Shown here: positions 53,076 through 63,672 of the stretch, one piece after another
Position numbering within the stretch: the stretch's first letter is position 1
Layout of the letters: each line of letters starts with the position of its first letter
Source: Aphrocallistes beatrix
Lineage: Eukaryota; Porifera; Hexactinellida; Sceptrulophora; Aphrocallistidae
NCBI GenBank assembly: GCA_963281255.1
Contig: OY725490.1
Coordinates: 2,976,001-3,040,000 of the forward strand
Direction: 5' to 3'
Length of the DNA: 64,000 nt
Translations under genes and position numbers: made by a program
Notes under the pieces: generated by a model
The model's database searches: none
What the model saw: the letters and a program-made list of their open reading frames with translations, nothing else
What the model was told of the DNA's origin: nothing

Positions 53076-53512
53076 GTTTAAACGTAGCGCAAGCAAGCGA
53101 AGCGTGCTTGTGATGAATTATTTGCTTACTTTAATTTGCAATATATACATGAAGTAAACAAATCTCAAAAATATGCTAGAAACTGCTTTCAACGGTTGAC
53201 ATGGGTTTTTGGAGGTGTAGATTTCGAATATCATATTTTCGAGTAAATTTGATAATTATTTTTACTTTTGTTTACAATAGATACATAAAGTAAACAAATC
53301 TCAAAAATAAGCTAGAGACTAGCTTTCAAAGGTTGACATGGGTTTTGGGGGTGTAGATTTCGAAAATTATATTTTCGGATCTATATGAGAAATCTTTTGT
53401 TTACAATATTTATATAAATAAACAAATTTCCAATATGGGCTAGATTGAGTGACTCCAGGCGCTCGGAGGGCGACGGATACGAAGTGTCCGCAAGTAAGCG
53501 AAGCGCGCTTAT
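53076..53512 (+). repeat. hairpin-ended repeats, two termini
   Basis: An isolated terminus (GCGCAAGCAAGCGAAGCGTGC, 53087-53108) is followed by about two 141-bp core units (GCTAGA at about 53177 and 53312) and a degenerate terminus (53455-53511). It is the same hairpin-plus-element arrangement as composites I and II. Confidence 0.75.
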
Positions 53513-54116
53513 AACAGACTAAATTGCTTTATCGTTATGCCATTGTGTTGGGTCGGAGGCGTGGTCAGCTGAATTTTAGGGTGCGGTAAGGATGCGGCAC
53601 AAAATCATTTGGTTGAGGCCTTGGCCGCGTGTGCCGCACCATTGCTAATTATTCAATAAAACTACTTTTATGTAGTTACTCTAGGGTCCGAATAAACGGG
53701 GCCCCCGCTTATAATTTATGGATTTTCTTCTGACCCCCCGCGTTTATTCGGACCCCTAGAGTAGGAAAAGATCGCGCTACAACAAAGTTCGGTTCAGAGT
53801 ATGGACTCTGTCCTAAATAGCTAGGAACCTGTTATTCTACATATATAGTATCTGTGCTATTGGAAGATGTCGAATGGCCAACATCTTCCGTAACATATCG
53901 ATTTTTTAACAACGAATAAGATAGAATAAATTAATTCCAAGAATGTCAGTATGTAGTTACAACTGCAACCAAGCAATGTAGAATCACAGAATGAGAAATA
54001 CAAAAATTTTAAAAATGATCAAAATACCAAATTCTAATGGATCAAGTACTAATGTAACAGTATTCTGCAGAAATCATTTGGCCAATGTTACTCTAAGAGT
54101 GTGATCATGACTTGTA
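53513..54116. other. intergenic downstream of the helicase gene
   Basis: Contains the mini-MITE at 53679. Otherwise AT-rich DNA with a GTGCCGCACC-containing stretch near 53590-53640. No gene. Confidence 0.45.
53679..53761. mobile_element. 83-bp mini-MITE with TA target
   Basis: Ends CTCTAGGGTCCGAATAAACG and its complement, flanked by TA on both sides, as for mariner-type elements. Decayed relatives occur at 2425, 5467 and 47250. Confidence 0.85.
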
Positions 54117-56573
54117 TCAGTTCCAGTCATCATCAGAGGTATAATCGATAACATAATCATCCAGAGACAGAGTCTCTATAAGGGGAAGCCGGGAGTCTTC
54201 TACCCCCCCGAATAGACAAGGTTGAGAAGGAGAAAGAAAAGAAAGGGGAGAAGGAGGAGAAGGGGGGAAAGTTTCACGTTGCTCCGCCTTACAGGCTGTC
54301 ATTACTTCTGATAGCAGAACTCCATCTAGGATTGATACAATGCATATCGAGAATTGTTTGGGAACAGTTTGCATGCAAGAATAGTAGAATAGAGAAGGGT
54401 AGGAGCTGCTTTTAGGATCTAGGATGCTCGAAGGATGCAGAGTTACTGTAAGTTTATCACGCTGCGTCGTGTAATGCTGTTTATATGACTTAGATTTTTT
54501 CTGGATGTGAGCGATATTCCCTAAACTCCCGGCGAGAATAGCTTTCGTTATGTTCTTATCGTTCAGGCCTGAGAGTAGGATGGAGCGAGTTTTCATGAGA
54601 CCAAGTTCACACATCAGAGAGGTGAGCTGGTTTCTAATCGTGTTAGACTCAGATAACAGTTTATAATTGATGAAGTTCTCCCTGCACCAGGCCTCACTAT
54701 GACCAGTGGATTTGAATATGTTGAACACGTTAATATACGTAATGTGGTCACCGAGAGGATGGCAGAACTTGTCTTTACATAACTTCGCTTTCTCTTTTTC
54801 TTTCTTCTCAACCATGAATACATTACTGGGACGATCACAACTAAGAATGGCAGCTAACGTTATAATGTCTTGCTGACAGTTGTAGACTTGACTGGCTACC
54901 AGCATCCTAGCTACATCTGCGTCTACAGGAAACCGAGACATCTTAACTCCGATACTCGAGACTGCTTCAAGACTGTCAAGAGCGTTCAACTGCTTCAGAT
55001 TCATAATGGCCTGAGCAAATGCTTCAGGAGTAGGAGGATCTACAGACTCGAAATGTTCAATGTCAATTCCCATCACTTTCAGTTGGAGAATAATGCTAGT
55101 CAGGTCACAACGAAGTATTTCAGGAACTGTGTCTTTCTCCAGTTTATCGAAATTAGCTTTCGAGTAGAGTCTGTAACACTTCCCAGGCCGTGTCCTTCCA
55201 GCTCTGCCAGCCCTCTGATCCGCACTGGACTGAGAGATGTCGACAGGGAGGAGAGACTTCAAGTGGCTCGTTCCGAGGACGCTGGAGAGTTTCACCTTTC
55301 CTGAATCGATGACAAAGACCACTCCATCTATCGTGATGGAGGTTTCTGCTATGTTCGTGGAGACTATGCATTTCCTGCCAATCTTACCAAACGTTGATGG
55401 AGGAGAAGGCCCGAATATTCTCTGTTGGCTGTTGTAAGGAAGATCTCCGTAGAGTGGAATAACTGCAATCTCTCCCATTTTATCTCTGTGAGCGGCTACA
55501 AGGTCGCCAATCTTGTTACAAATGTAATCGATTTCGTCCTTCCCAGAGACAAATACAAGAATATCGCCACTGGTTTTCTCCATTAAGCATATCTCAATTA
55601 CAACATTTATCGCATCGAACACAAACTGTAAAAACTTACTTTTATCATCATTATTGAAAACACAGCGTGGAATAACTGCTGGGGAGTAGGAGATCTCGAT
55701 GGGATGGAGTTTTCCTGGTATACAGAGGTGAGGACAGTTATCAAAGAACTCACAAAACTTATTCACATTCATAGTGGCACTCATAATAATAACTTTAAGG
55801 TCCAATCTGTAATGGAGAATATCCTTTATAACTCCCAACACAATGTCTGTGACCATTCTTCTCTCGTGAACTTCGTCTATGATGATGACGTCATAACGTG
55901 ATAGGGCACGATCCTCGATTACATGACGCAGCAATATCCCATCCGTTACGTACTTCAACACAGTTTTAGGACCAGCTTTATGTTCAAACCTAACTACAAA
56001 CCCCACTTCTTGTCCCACTCTCACATCCATCTCCTGTGCCACTCTCTGCGCTAAGCTGATGGCAGCTATTCGTCTCGGCTGTGTGCAGACAACTTGTTTA
56101 ATTCCAGGCAGTTCTAAGCACCATTGAGGCACCTGTGTGCTCTTGCCTGATCCAGTCTCTCCCTCTATCACTACCACTTGTGAGCTCTGTATCAGCTTAA
56201 TAATTTCATTTTTATAACTCCATATCGGTAACGCTTTACGTCTCTCGAGCAGTTTATAGTAGTGACCAGTGTGTGGCTGCTTAACTCCAGATCCCTTAGT
56301 AACATCACTATATGATGATATGAGGGATCTTCCTCTTCCCCATGCATGAGGATTAGGAGTTGGTCCGGACTTACCGTCATAGTTATTCTGTTTTTTCTTT
56401 CTCGATGCCTGTACAGTGGGCTGTGACTGCGTTCTAGGAAGTGGTGTCTGTTTTCCTTTTTTTGTTTGTTTGTTTTCTCCTTGCTTTTTATTATTTTGTG
56501 TCTGCTTTTTGCTGTTTTGTGCTTTTGCTGCCTTTTTAGATGGTTGCTTCATTTTAGGATTAGCTTCAGCCAT
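54117..56573 (-). CDS. DEVH-box (DEAH/RHA family) RNA helicase 1
   Basis: An 818-residue intronless gene, start ATG 56573-56571. Residues 1-70 are a Lys/Gln/Asn-rich basic tail. The helicase core has motif I GETGSGKST (138-146), Ia TQPRRIAA (164-171), II DEVHER (233-238), III SATMN (265-269), V STNIAETSITID, and VI QRAGRAGRTRPGKCYRLY. A winged-helix/HA2 part (NALDSLEAVSSIGVKMSRFP) and a C-terminal OB-fold-like region follow. DEVH rather than DEAH at motif II points to the DHX29/DHX57/DHX36-like branch, not the spliceosomal Prp enzymes. All catalytic motifs are intact. The C-terminus adds a Ser/Pro-rich tail (FPPSPPSPLSFLSPS) that its paralogue lacks. The exact substrate is unknown. Confidence 0.9.
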   Translation of the reverse strand: MAEANPKMKQPSKKAAKAQNSKKQTQNNKKQGENKQTKKGKQTPLPRTQSQPTVQASRKKKQNNYDGKSGPTPNPHAWGRGRSLISSYSDVTKGSGVKQPHTGHYYKLLERRKALPIWSYKNEIIKLIQSSQVVVIEGETGSGKSTQVPQWCLELPGIKQVVCTQPRRIAAISLAQRVAQEMDVRVGQEVGFVVRFEHKAGPKTVLKYVTDGILLRHVIEDRALSRYDVIIIDEVHERRMVTDIVLGVIKDILHYRLDLKVIIMSATMNVNKFCEFFDNCPHLCIPGKLHPIEISYSPAVIPRCVFNNDDKSKFLQFVFDAINVVIEICLMEKTSGDILVFVSGKDEIDYICNKIGDLVAAHRDKMGEIAVIPLYGDLPYNSQQRIFGPSPPSTFGKIGRKCIVSTNIAETSITIDGVVFVIDSGKVKLSSVLGTSHLKSLLPVDISQSSADQRAGRAGRTRPGKCYRLYSKANFDKLEKDTVPEILRCDLTSIILQLKVMGIDIEHFESVDPPTPEAFAQAIMNLKQLNALDSLEAVSSIGVKMSRFPVDADVARMLVASQVYNCQQDIITLAAILSCDRPSNVFMVEKKEKEKAKLCKDKFCHPLGDHITYINVFNIFKSTGHSEAWCRENFINYKLLSESNTIRNQLTSLMCELGLMKTRSILLSGLNDKNITKAILAGSLGNIAHIQKKSKSYKQHYTTQRDKLTVTLHPSSILDPKSSSYPSLFYYSCMQTVPKQFSICIVSILDGVLLSEVMTACKAEQRETFPPSPPSPLSFLSPSQPCLFGGVEDSRLPLIETLSLDDYVIDYTSDDDWN

Positions 56574-57404
56574 TTTCTAATAAACTACGTAAAAAAACAA
56601 ACATTAAAAGTGCTAGATAATGATTATCTATGCAAAATATGTTGAGATCAGGCGAGATGCAACATCTCGTCTGATAGTGGGTTAGGTTCAGGTTCAAATC
56701 GAGTCAGTTCTCGAGGCGCTGGAATTGCTCTACTGCCAATTTTCAGGATTGACATGGGAACGGATTTTCAATCCCCACTACCACTGGATTTCTGTGGGGA
56801 ATTCTCAAAGATATTCTACTAATTTCATAAAATGTTCTACAGGATCCCCACAGAAAGTTCACAATGAAAGTTCAAAAAGTTTTTTCAAATAAAAATAACG
56901 ATTGACAGACCGATAATGCAGTTCCATTAAAATATCAGGGATTATAGTCTACTGTATATAAGGCCCAGGGGTTTATCTAGGTGCTCGGCCAGCACTTTTA
57001 GGTGCCAGTCTGGTATCGTACGAGGAGCCAAGGTGCTTGCAGTGTGATTCGATTTTGGTGCTAGGTTTCCATCACCCCTGGAATTACACAAAATAACCCC
57101 CTGTTTGGGTGCCATATAACTTTTATCACCTCCAAAAAAGTGCCGGGCTGGAAAATCCTAGATAAACCCATGATAAGGCCTCACAATAACTTGCGGATTT
57201 TGGACTAAGGATGCGGTTGAAGATGGTTGAACAAATACATGAGCTGCCTTAAATCAGTAAACAAGCACATTAGAGCTTAAAAAAATAATGTATTACCAGC
57301 ATATATAAATATGCTATCAAAGTACTCATATCCGTTGTTAAAATTCAGAATAGTCACCATAAAATTATAAGGTTATATTCTACAGTGAAATACCCTATTA
57401 GTAG
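56574..57404. other. intergenic between helicases, part 1
   Basis: 56740-56850 is a fragment of the CATGGGAATCC-type repeat. 57205-57370 is an inverted copy of the dispersed repeat at 35 and 3088. No gene. Confidence 0.5.
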
Positions 57405-58195
57405 GGCATTAGTCGATCCTCAAAAAGAGGATCTAGATCCAGATCCTAATTTTATAAAAGGATCTTCGACCCGATTACGATCCTAATTTTATAAAATGAT
57501 CTTCGATCCGATCACGATCCCTTCCTTTCAATGATAGTCAGAGGACTGTTGCATGAAAAAATGCCCTCACCATGGATATTCATGTAATATGGGGGGGGGC
57601 AAAATCTCATGGAGTTAGCGTGAAAAATTGCCCCCACCATGGATATTCTTGAGTTTAACACTAAATATTGCTGATACTATTTATATACGATACATTTATG
57701 AAAGTCATAATTATTACTTCACACGACTAGTTTGTTGATTTGCAATGCTTTAGTAAACGAATAGAAGCCAAATAGCATTCAAAATGTTTTGTATAAGCAT
57801 TGGCATACTTTAGAATATCCATTGTGGGGGCATTTTTTCACGGGGGGGCATTTTTCATGCAACAGGACTATCATTTTTTGTACAGCTCTTGGAAGATGCC
57901 TTATGACATGGACGGCATGCAATGTCCGTCCGTTTGCGGCAGCCTGGGGCGTACTTAGTGCTTAAGTTAGTATACAAACCATTAAACACATTAAAAAATA
58001 CATTTAATCAATATAAGTTTCAACACTTTCACCTCCAACTTGGGAAGTAAAAAGAAGAAGGATCGGATCGAATTCAGTAAAAGTTTCGACCCGATCCAGA
58101 TGCTACTTTTACAGAGGATCGTCGATCCGATCTCGATCCTCAAAAAAAGGATCGCGATCCGGATTTTTCGATCATGGATCGAAAGATCATAATTC
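57405..58195. mobile_element. nested foldback elements
   Basis: The outer parts (57410-57525 and 58065-58195) consist of inverted GATCCTCAAAAAGAGGATC and TCGACCCGATC-type words. Between them sits an inner element whose ends ACTGTTGCATGAAAAAATGCC (57547) and GGCATTTTTCATGCAACAGG (57849-57868) are inverted partners, each followed by GGGGGG runs. The inner one must be younger than the outer. No coding content. Confidence 0.65.
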
Positions 58196-58910
58196 CCTAC
58201 CTGTTAGCCATATTAATGTGGACAACAAATATTTGGGGCCTTTACCGTTTTAATCAGTACGAAAATGAAACCTGAAGAGTAGGTTCCAATTATTATATAT
58301 TATTTTGAGGGCGTATATTTCGAATATCATACTTAAAGACATGCTAACTCTCAAGGAAATCCGTGAATCTCACAGAATTTCCGTGAGAGTTGGGATGTTT
58401 GTTAATTTATGGTTACTCGGCGCAAGACATCACTAAATAGCGCATCAGTTATCAATTCCCCGCCCACAGGAAAATTCCCGATGTTCGGATGGTTCAATTT
58501 GCTCCTGGTTATGACAATGGCATTTCCACTGCGAAGTAGAACAAATTTATATATGATTTCTCCATACAAAATTTAATTAAACAGTAACAACAAACACACT
58601 AGCAAGTATGAAAGATAAATAATAAGAAAACACAATAATAAATAAATAAGTGAGAAACAATAGATCAAGATATTCTATATATCAGGTGGTAGTATAGTTT
58701 TAAGCCTGTAGTAGGTCTTTGTAAGAGCATTTCGTTGTTAGATATCAAATCAAAATTATAAATTATTACTTTTGCAAGTAAACTAGTTGAGCAATTACGT
58801 AAATAAACTCAATACAACATATAAAAGTGTACTTTTATGTTATTTCGATAATGTTACGATTAAGTAGTACTGCTACCAAGTTAGTTACTGAGTTTTGATT
58901 TAGACCATTT
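58196..58910. other. intergenic between helicases, part 2
   Basis: AT-rich; no gene or clear repeat seen. Confidence 0.4.
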
Positions 58911-61118
58911 TTAAGGGACAGATTCTAATCGGGAGGATTCTGATATTTCAGATAATAATTCTTTATCAATCACAGACACAATAGACAATGTAGGATGTCT
59001 TGGAACTGTTTCAATGCAGGAATGGTAGCAGAGCAGTGGATAGGACTTAGATTTAGCATCTAGAATGCATGAAGGATGTAGAGTTGCCTTAATCTCATCC
59101 CGCATTGTAACATATCGCTGTTTAGAAGATCTAGAAGATTTAGAAGATTTTAGGATGCGAGCATTGTTGTAGAAAGTACCAGTAAGGATAGCTTTCAATA
59201 CGTCTCTAGGACGGGTAGAATATTTGTAACAGGAAGTCATTGGTCCGAGCTTAAGCATTTTATTGACAAGTTGATCCCTAATCATTTTAGCTTCCATCAA
59301 GAGTTTATAATTGATGAAGTTCTCCCTGCACCAGACCTCACTATGACCTTTGGATCTGAATATGTTGAACACGTTAATATACGTAATGTGATCACCGAGA
59401 GGATGGCAAAACTTGTCTTTACATAACTTTGCTTTTTCCGTTTCTTTCTTTCCAACCATGAATACATTATTAGAACGATCACAACTAAGAATGGCAGCTA
59501 ACGTTATAATGTCTTGCTGACAGTTGTAGACTTGACTGGCTACCAGCATCCTAGCTACATCTGCATCTACAGGGAACCGAGACATCTTAACTCCGATACT
59601 CGTGACTGCTTCAAGACTGTCAAGAGCGTTCAACTGCTTCAGATTCATAATGGCCTGAGCGTATGCTTCAGGAGTAGGGGGATCTACAGACTCGAAATGT
59701 TCAATGCTAATTCCCATCACTTTCAGTTGGAGAATAATGCTAGTCAGGTCACAACGAAGTATTTCAGGAATTGTGTCTTTCTCCAGTTTATCGAAATTAG
59801 CTTTCGAATAGAGTCTGTAACACTTCCCAGGCCGTGTCCTTCCAGCTCTGCCAGCCCTCTGATCCGCACTGGACTGAGAGATGTCGACAGGGAGGAGAGA
59901 CTTCAAGTGGCTGGTTCCGAGTACGCTGGAGAGTTTCACTTTTCCTGAATCGATGACAAAGACCACTCCATCTATCGTGATGGAGGTTTCTGCTATGTTC
60001 GTGGAAACTATGCATTTCCTACTAATTCTACCATGTTTTGAAGGTGGAGTAGGGTAAAATATTCTCCGTTGATTTTTGTACGGGAGAGTTCCGTAGAGTG
60101 GGATAATAACAATCTCTCCCATACGCCTCTCATAGCCGTTTTCTATTATGTTTTTAAGTGATTTACAAATAAATTCAATTTCATCTCTCCCAGGGACAAA
60201 TACGAGAATATCACCTTGGGTTTTCTCCATTAAGCATATCTCCATTATAACATCGACAATTTTAAACACGAATGATAAAAACTTGCTCTTGCCCTCTCTG
60301 CTGACTAAACAGCGTGGAGGAACAGTTGGAGAGTATATCATTTGAACTGGATACAGCTTTCCTCGAATATGGACTAAAGGACAGTTGTCAAAGAAATCAC
60401 GAATCTTATTCACGTTCATCGTAGCACTCATGATGATAACTTTCAGCTTAGGTCTGGCAGGAAGAATATCCTTAATCAATCCTAAGAGGACATCTGTTAC
60501 CAGAGCTCGCTCGTGGACTTCGTCTATGATGATGACGTCATAGCTTGATAGGGCACGATCCTTCATGGTTTTACGTAACAGAGTACCATCCGTTACGTAC
60601 CTTAGAACAGTTTTAGGACTAACTTTATGTTCAAACCTAACCACAAACCCCACTTCATGTCCCACTCTCACATCCATCTCCTGAGCCACTCTCTGCGCTA
60701 AGCTGATGGCAGCTATTCGTCTCGGCTGTGTGCAGACAACTTGTTTAATTCCAGGCAGTTCTAAGCACCATTGAGGCACCTGTGTGCTCTTGCCTGATCC
60801 AGTCTCTCCCTCTATCACTACCACTTGAGAAGTTGATATTTTTGATATAATTCTATCTTTACAACTCGATATAGGCAATGCTTTACGTTTTCTTTCCATG
60901 TTTCTTCTTTTCGACTGCCTTGTAAAACGAGGACATTTGTCTTTACGGTGATTTCTTTTCCGGCGTCTAAACTCATGCTCATTAAGTTGGGTATTGGCAT
61001 ACTTCAATACCTTTGAAATTGGAGCATGTTTTATAGGATATTTAGATTTTCTTGAAGGATTTTCGTAAAATTCATGATGCAATTCGAATTTTTCAGCTCT
61101 AACAGACGATTTTGCCAT
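58911..61118 (-). CDS. DEVH-box (DEAH/RHA family) RNA helicase 2
   Basis: A 735-residue intronless gene, start ATG 61118-61116, in the same orientation as helicase 1 and clearly its paralogue. The N-terminus differs: instead of the Gln/Lys tail it has a short basic region (RRRKRNHRKDKCPRF). All core motifs are present (GETGSGKST, TQPRRIAA, DEVHER, SATMN, STNIAETSITID, QRAGRAGRTRPGKCYRLY). The stretch around motifs V-VI into the HA2 domain is almost identical to helicase 1 (for example DSGKVKLSSVLGTSHLKSLL). The region between motifs III and V and the C-terminus have diverged. This patchwork suggests tandem duplication with later gene conversion over the core. No C-terminal Ser/Pro tail. Confidence 0.9.
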   Translation of the reverse strand: MAKSSVRAEKFELHHEFYENPSRKSKYPIKHAPISKVLKYANTQLNEHEFRRRKRNHRKDKCPRFTRQSKRRNMERKRKALPISSCKDRIISKISTSQVVVIEGETGSGKSTQVPQWCLELPGIKQVVCTQPRRIAAISLAQRVAQEMDVRVGHEVGFVVRFEHKVSPKTVLRYVTDGTLLRKTMKDRALSSYDVIIIDEVHERALVTDVLLGLIKDILPARPKLKVIIMSATMNVNKIRDFFDNCPLVHIRGKLYPVQMIYSPTVPPRCLVSREGKSKFLSFVFKIVDVIMEICLMEKTQGDILVFVPGRDEIEFICKSLKNIIENGYERRMGEIVIIPLYGTLPYKNQRRIFYPTPPSKHGRISRKCIVSTNIAETSITIDGVVFVIDSGKVKLSSVLGTSHLKSLLPVDISQSSADQRAGRAGRTRPGKCYRLYSKANFDKLEKDTIPEILRCDLTSIILQLKVMGISIEHFESVDPPTPEAYAQAIMNLKQLNALDSLEAVTSIGVKMSRFPVDADVARMLVASQVYNCQQDIITLAAILSCDRSNNVFMVGKKETEKAKLCKDKFCHPLGDHITYINVFNIFRSKGHSEVWCRENFINYKLLMEAKMIRDQLVNKMLKLGPMTSCYKYSTRPRDVLKAILTGTFYNNARILKSSKSSRSSKQRYVTMRDEIKATLHPSCILDAKSKSYPLLCYHSCIETVPRHPTLSIVSVIDKELLSEISESSRLESVP

Positions 61119-62082
61119 CTAACATTAGAGAATATCAATAATTAAATAATAATATCATAAATATCGACCCACAAAATATAAGTAGAATCTGGAGAAATTG
61201 ATTATGTATAGGGTGTCTCAAAAGTTCTGCAACAACCAATTTTATTTTGTTAATTTTACTAAGATCACTTGGTTTTAGTCCAAATTAGCCTCCATAAATG
61301 AAATCTAACACCCTTCTTGCATAGAAATGAGCTCAAATCATTACGCAAAAGACATTTCTTATAAAATTTTAAATAATTACATACCCTTGACTACAGAATT
61401 TGGAACTCAAAAGTGTCAAGTTTGAAGATCTCAATTTTTCTGATGAAATATTACATTAATCACTTCTATATTCTGTAATTGATTCATAATACTAATATAA
61501 TAGTATTACTTTTGATTTATGCAACGGAAATCTTCGATAAGATCGAGTATTTTTAAGTACAGCCGTAAAATGTACCATGGATATGAGTTTTTTTATTGAG
61601 ATAAAAAATATTCTTTACTTTATATACAGTCAACTCCCTTCCTAAAGTCTTGATGTATGCTGCAATTATAGCTAACAATGGAAACAATAGGAACAACAAA
61701 AAAAACTAAATAATGTCTATTGAAATTGTTATATACTTGACCGACTATTGTTTTAATGTACATAGGTGATCCGGAACTACTTGGGATGATACAAGTATGG
61801 TGACGTATATTCGTATATAAATATGTCGCAATGTGTGGATTCAAAAAGGACTGCTGCAAGAAATATGAGAAGGAATTTAGTAATATTTCAAAACTACAAA
61901 CTCGGGCTTGGTAGGTTAGCATTGTATGTTACAGAATATAGATTGCATGACTCCTTAGTGATAACAAGAATAGTCAAACAATACAATCATACTTAACAAA
62001 GAATAATCAGGATATTCGTAAATGGGCAAATAGAACTAATCTTGATAGGAGATAAGTGATTGGGTTACTTAGCAGGAGAACA
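61119..62082. other. intergenic, mariner-like end
   Basis: 61205-61240 (ATAGGGTGTCTCAAAAGTTCTG, then CAACAACCAATTTTA) resembles the ends at 27708 and 32929. The open frame at 61620-61922 shows no family. The nearest 100-200 bases to 62083 are probably the IFT172 3' UTR. Confidence 0.5.
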
Positions 62083-63672
62083 TCACTTGACAGGAGTACC
62101 GCACCACGTGGTAATAAAGTGGACAATGTTAGAACATTCAGAACTGTGCGTTTGCTTTGTGCCCAGAATGAATGCGTTCCAATCCTCCTTGTTAGCTGAA
62201 TGACCCCCGAACTTGAAGTTGACGCTGTCTTTAATGGCCGGGTAGCCAGTGATGATGCACGGGGTAGAAGGCTTAGGCTGGTTAGGAGCGGTTAGAGAGG
62301 ATTGAAACACGCCACGAAAATCCTTAGGTAAGCTCTGCTCCACGCTCTGTCAAACGTAAAATTAAATATGCATACATTCCAAACTCTCCAAGGACAAAAA
62401 CGGGACATAAGTAGTATTTAATCGGGACATGGTATATTTGTATTAGTTCTATACCCTGAAAAACGGGACAATTCCACTTTTTGAACTTTTTCGCAGGACA
62501 TTACTTTCAACATATGTCTGAAAAAGCGGGACGTCCCGCCAAAGATGGGACAGTTGGCAAGTATGAATATGGATGAGTTGATGGATTAGAATCTGTTCAG
62601 AAAATATCTCGGCTATTTCCTGAGATCAACTTTCTAGTAACTCCTGACAAAATTCTTGATAAATTTCTGGAATATTTCCTACCAACCTACCTGGTCTACT
62701 GAGACAGTGAGTACCCACTCCTTCGCTTCCTCTCGTTTCACTTCCTGCACACAACAGCGCTCTGGAAGTGGGATCTCAAAAGGAATATCCGAGTTCAGGA
62801 AGTCAGTATGGTCCAGTCCATCTAGATTCTGCTCGTCGATAGCATCACAGAGGTCGAGGAATCGGTTCAGAAATACAAACGCCATTCCGCCCCACCCCTG
62901 CTCTTTAGCCGCACAGCCCGCCTCGTAGAAGCACTTGTCGGCGGGAAGGAGGTCGGTGTGGCGGAGGAGGGAGACGCAGATCTTAGCAGAGATAGAAGAG
63001 AGTTGCTTATGAGGCTGGCAAGCTGCTCGGAGTGAATGCCAGTGAGAGATGAGGAGGAGTTTGGTGAAGAGATGACAGTCTTCTGTCTCGTCGAGAGATG
63101 CTTTCTATAGAAAAATGCAAGACTGTACAAGTTAATCTTCTAAGATTCTTCATTATCTCTTTGACTGTTTGTTAATAATTATTCTTAGAGTTGGGTTATT
63201 CAATCGTTATTGAAATTGAAACGCCATTTTAGAAAAAAAATTGATAATTAAAAATTATTATCTACGTATATTATTTGTATGAAATTTTGCAGTGGAAGTA
63301 CGGTATGAAGTTCTGAGGATTTCAGATTGGAAATATATAAAATAATTGCTTTATCACTGAGTTTCTAATGATTTAAAATAAATTGTTGATCCACAACTAC
63401 ATCTGCAATCTGACCCTAAATCCGATAATCAAGTCATAGAGCACATCTCTCAGCTCCGAGTAAGCAGGGAAGAGAGTCACTCCTGTGTACGGCTGGGATA
63501 GGACGTCCAGAGCTAAGCGCTTGTAGATGTTGAAGTTCTGAGGGATGGGAGGAGCGCCGTACTTCTTGTACAGTCTCAGCGCCTGTGAGGCGTGTCCGTC
63601 CTTAATGAGAGTAGCAGCGTACTTCGCGATGTACTTATTCAGGAGCTGCTCGTTCTTCTCGCTCTCTGCTAC
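62083..63672 (-). CDS. IFT172: IFT172, last three exons (5' end outside the window)
   Basis: Three exons join in phase 0: 63672-63415, 63104-62691 and 62346-62083, each bounded by AG and GT on the minus strand. The protein reads [30 protein letters not shown], then [38 protein letters not shown] and [20 protein letters not shown], then [10 protein letters not shown], and finally [19 protein letters not shown] and HFITTWCG. This is the conserved C-terminus of IFT172, an intraflagellar transport complex B subunit needed for the turnaround at the ciliary tip. The family normally exceeds 1,700 residues, so about 310 are seen here. Its presence shows that the organism builds cilia. No defect is visible. 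Confidence 0.92.

Noticed and set aside
54870-55304. 144-codon frame antisense to helicase 1, also antisense to helicase 2
   Set aside because: Mirror of the conserved core; no independent evidence.
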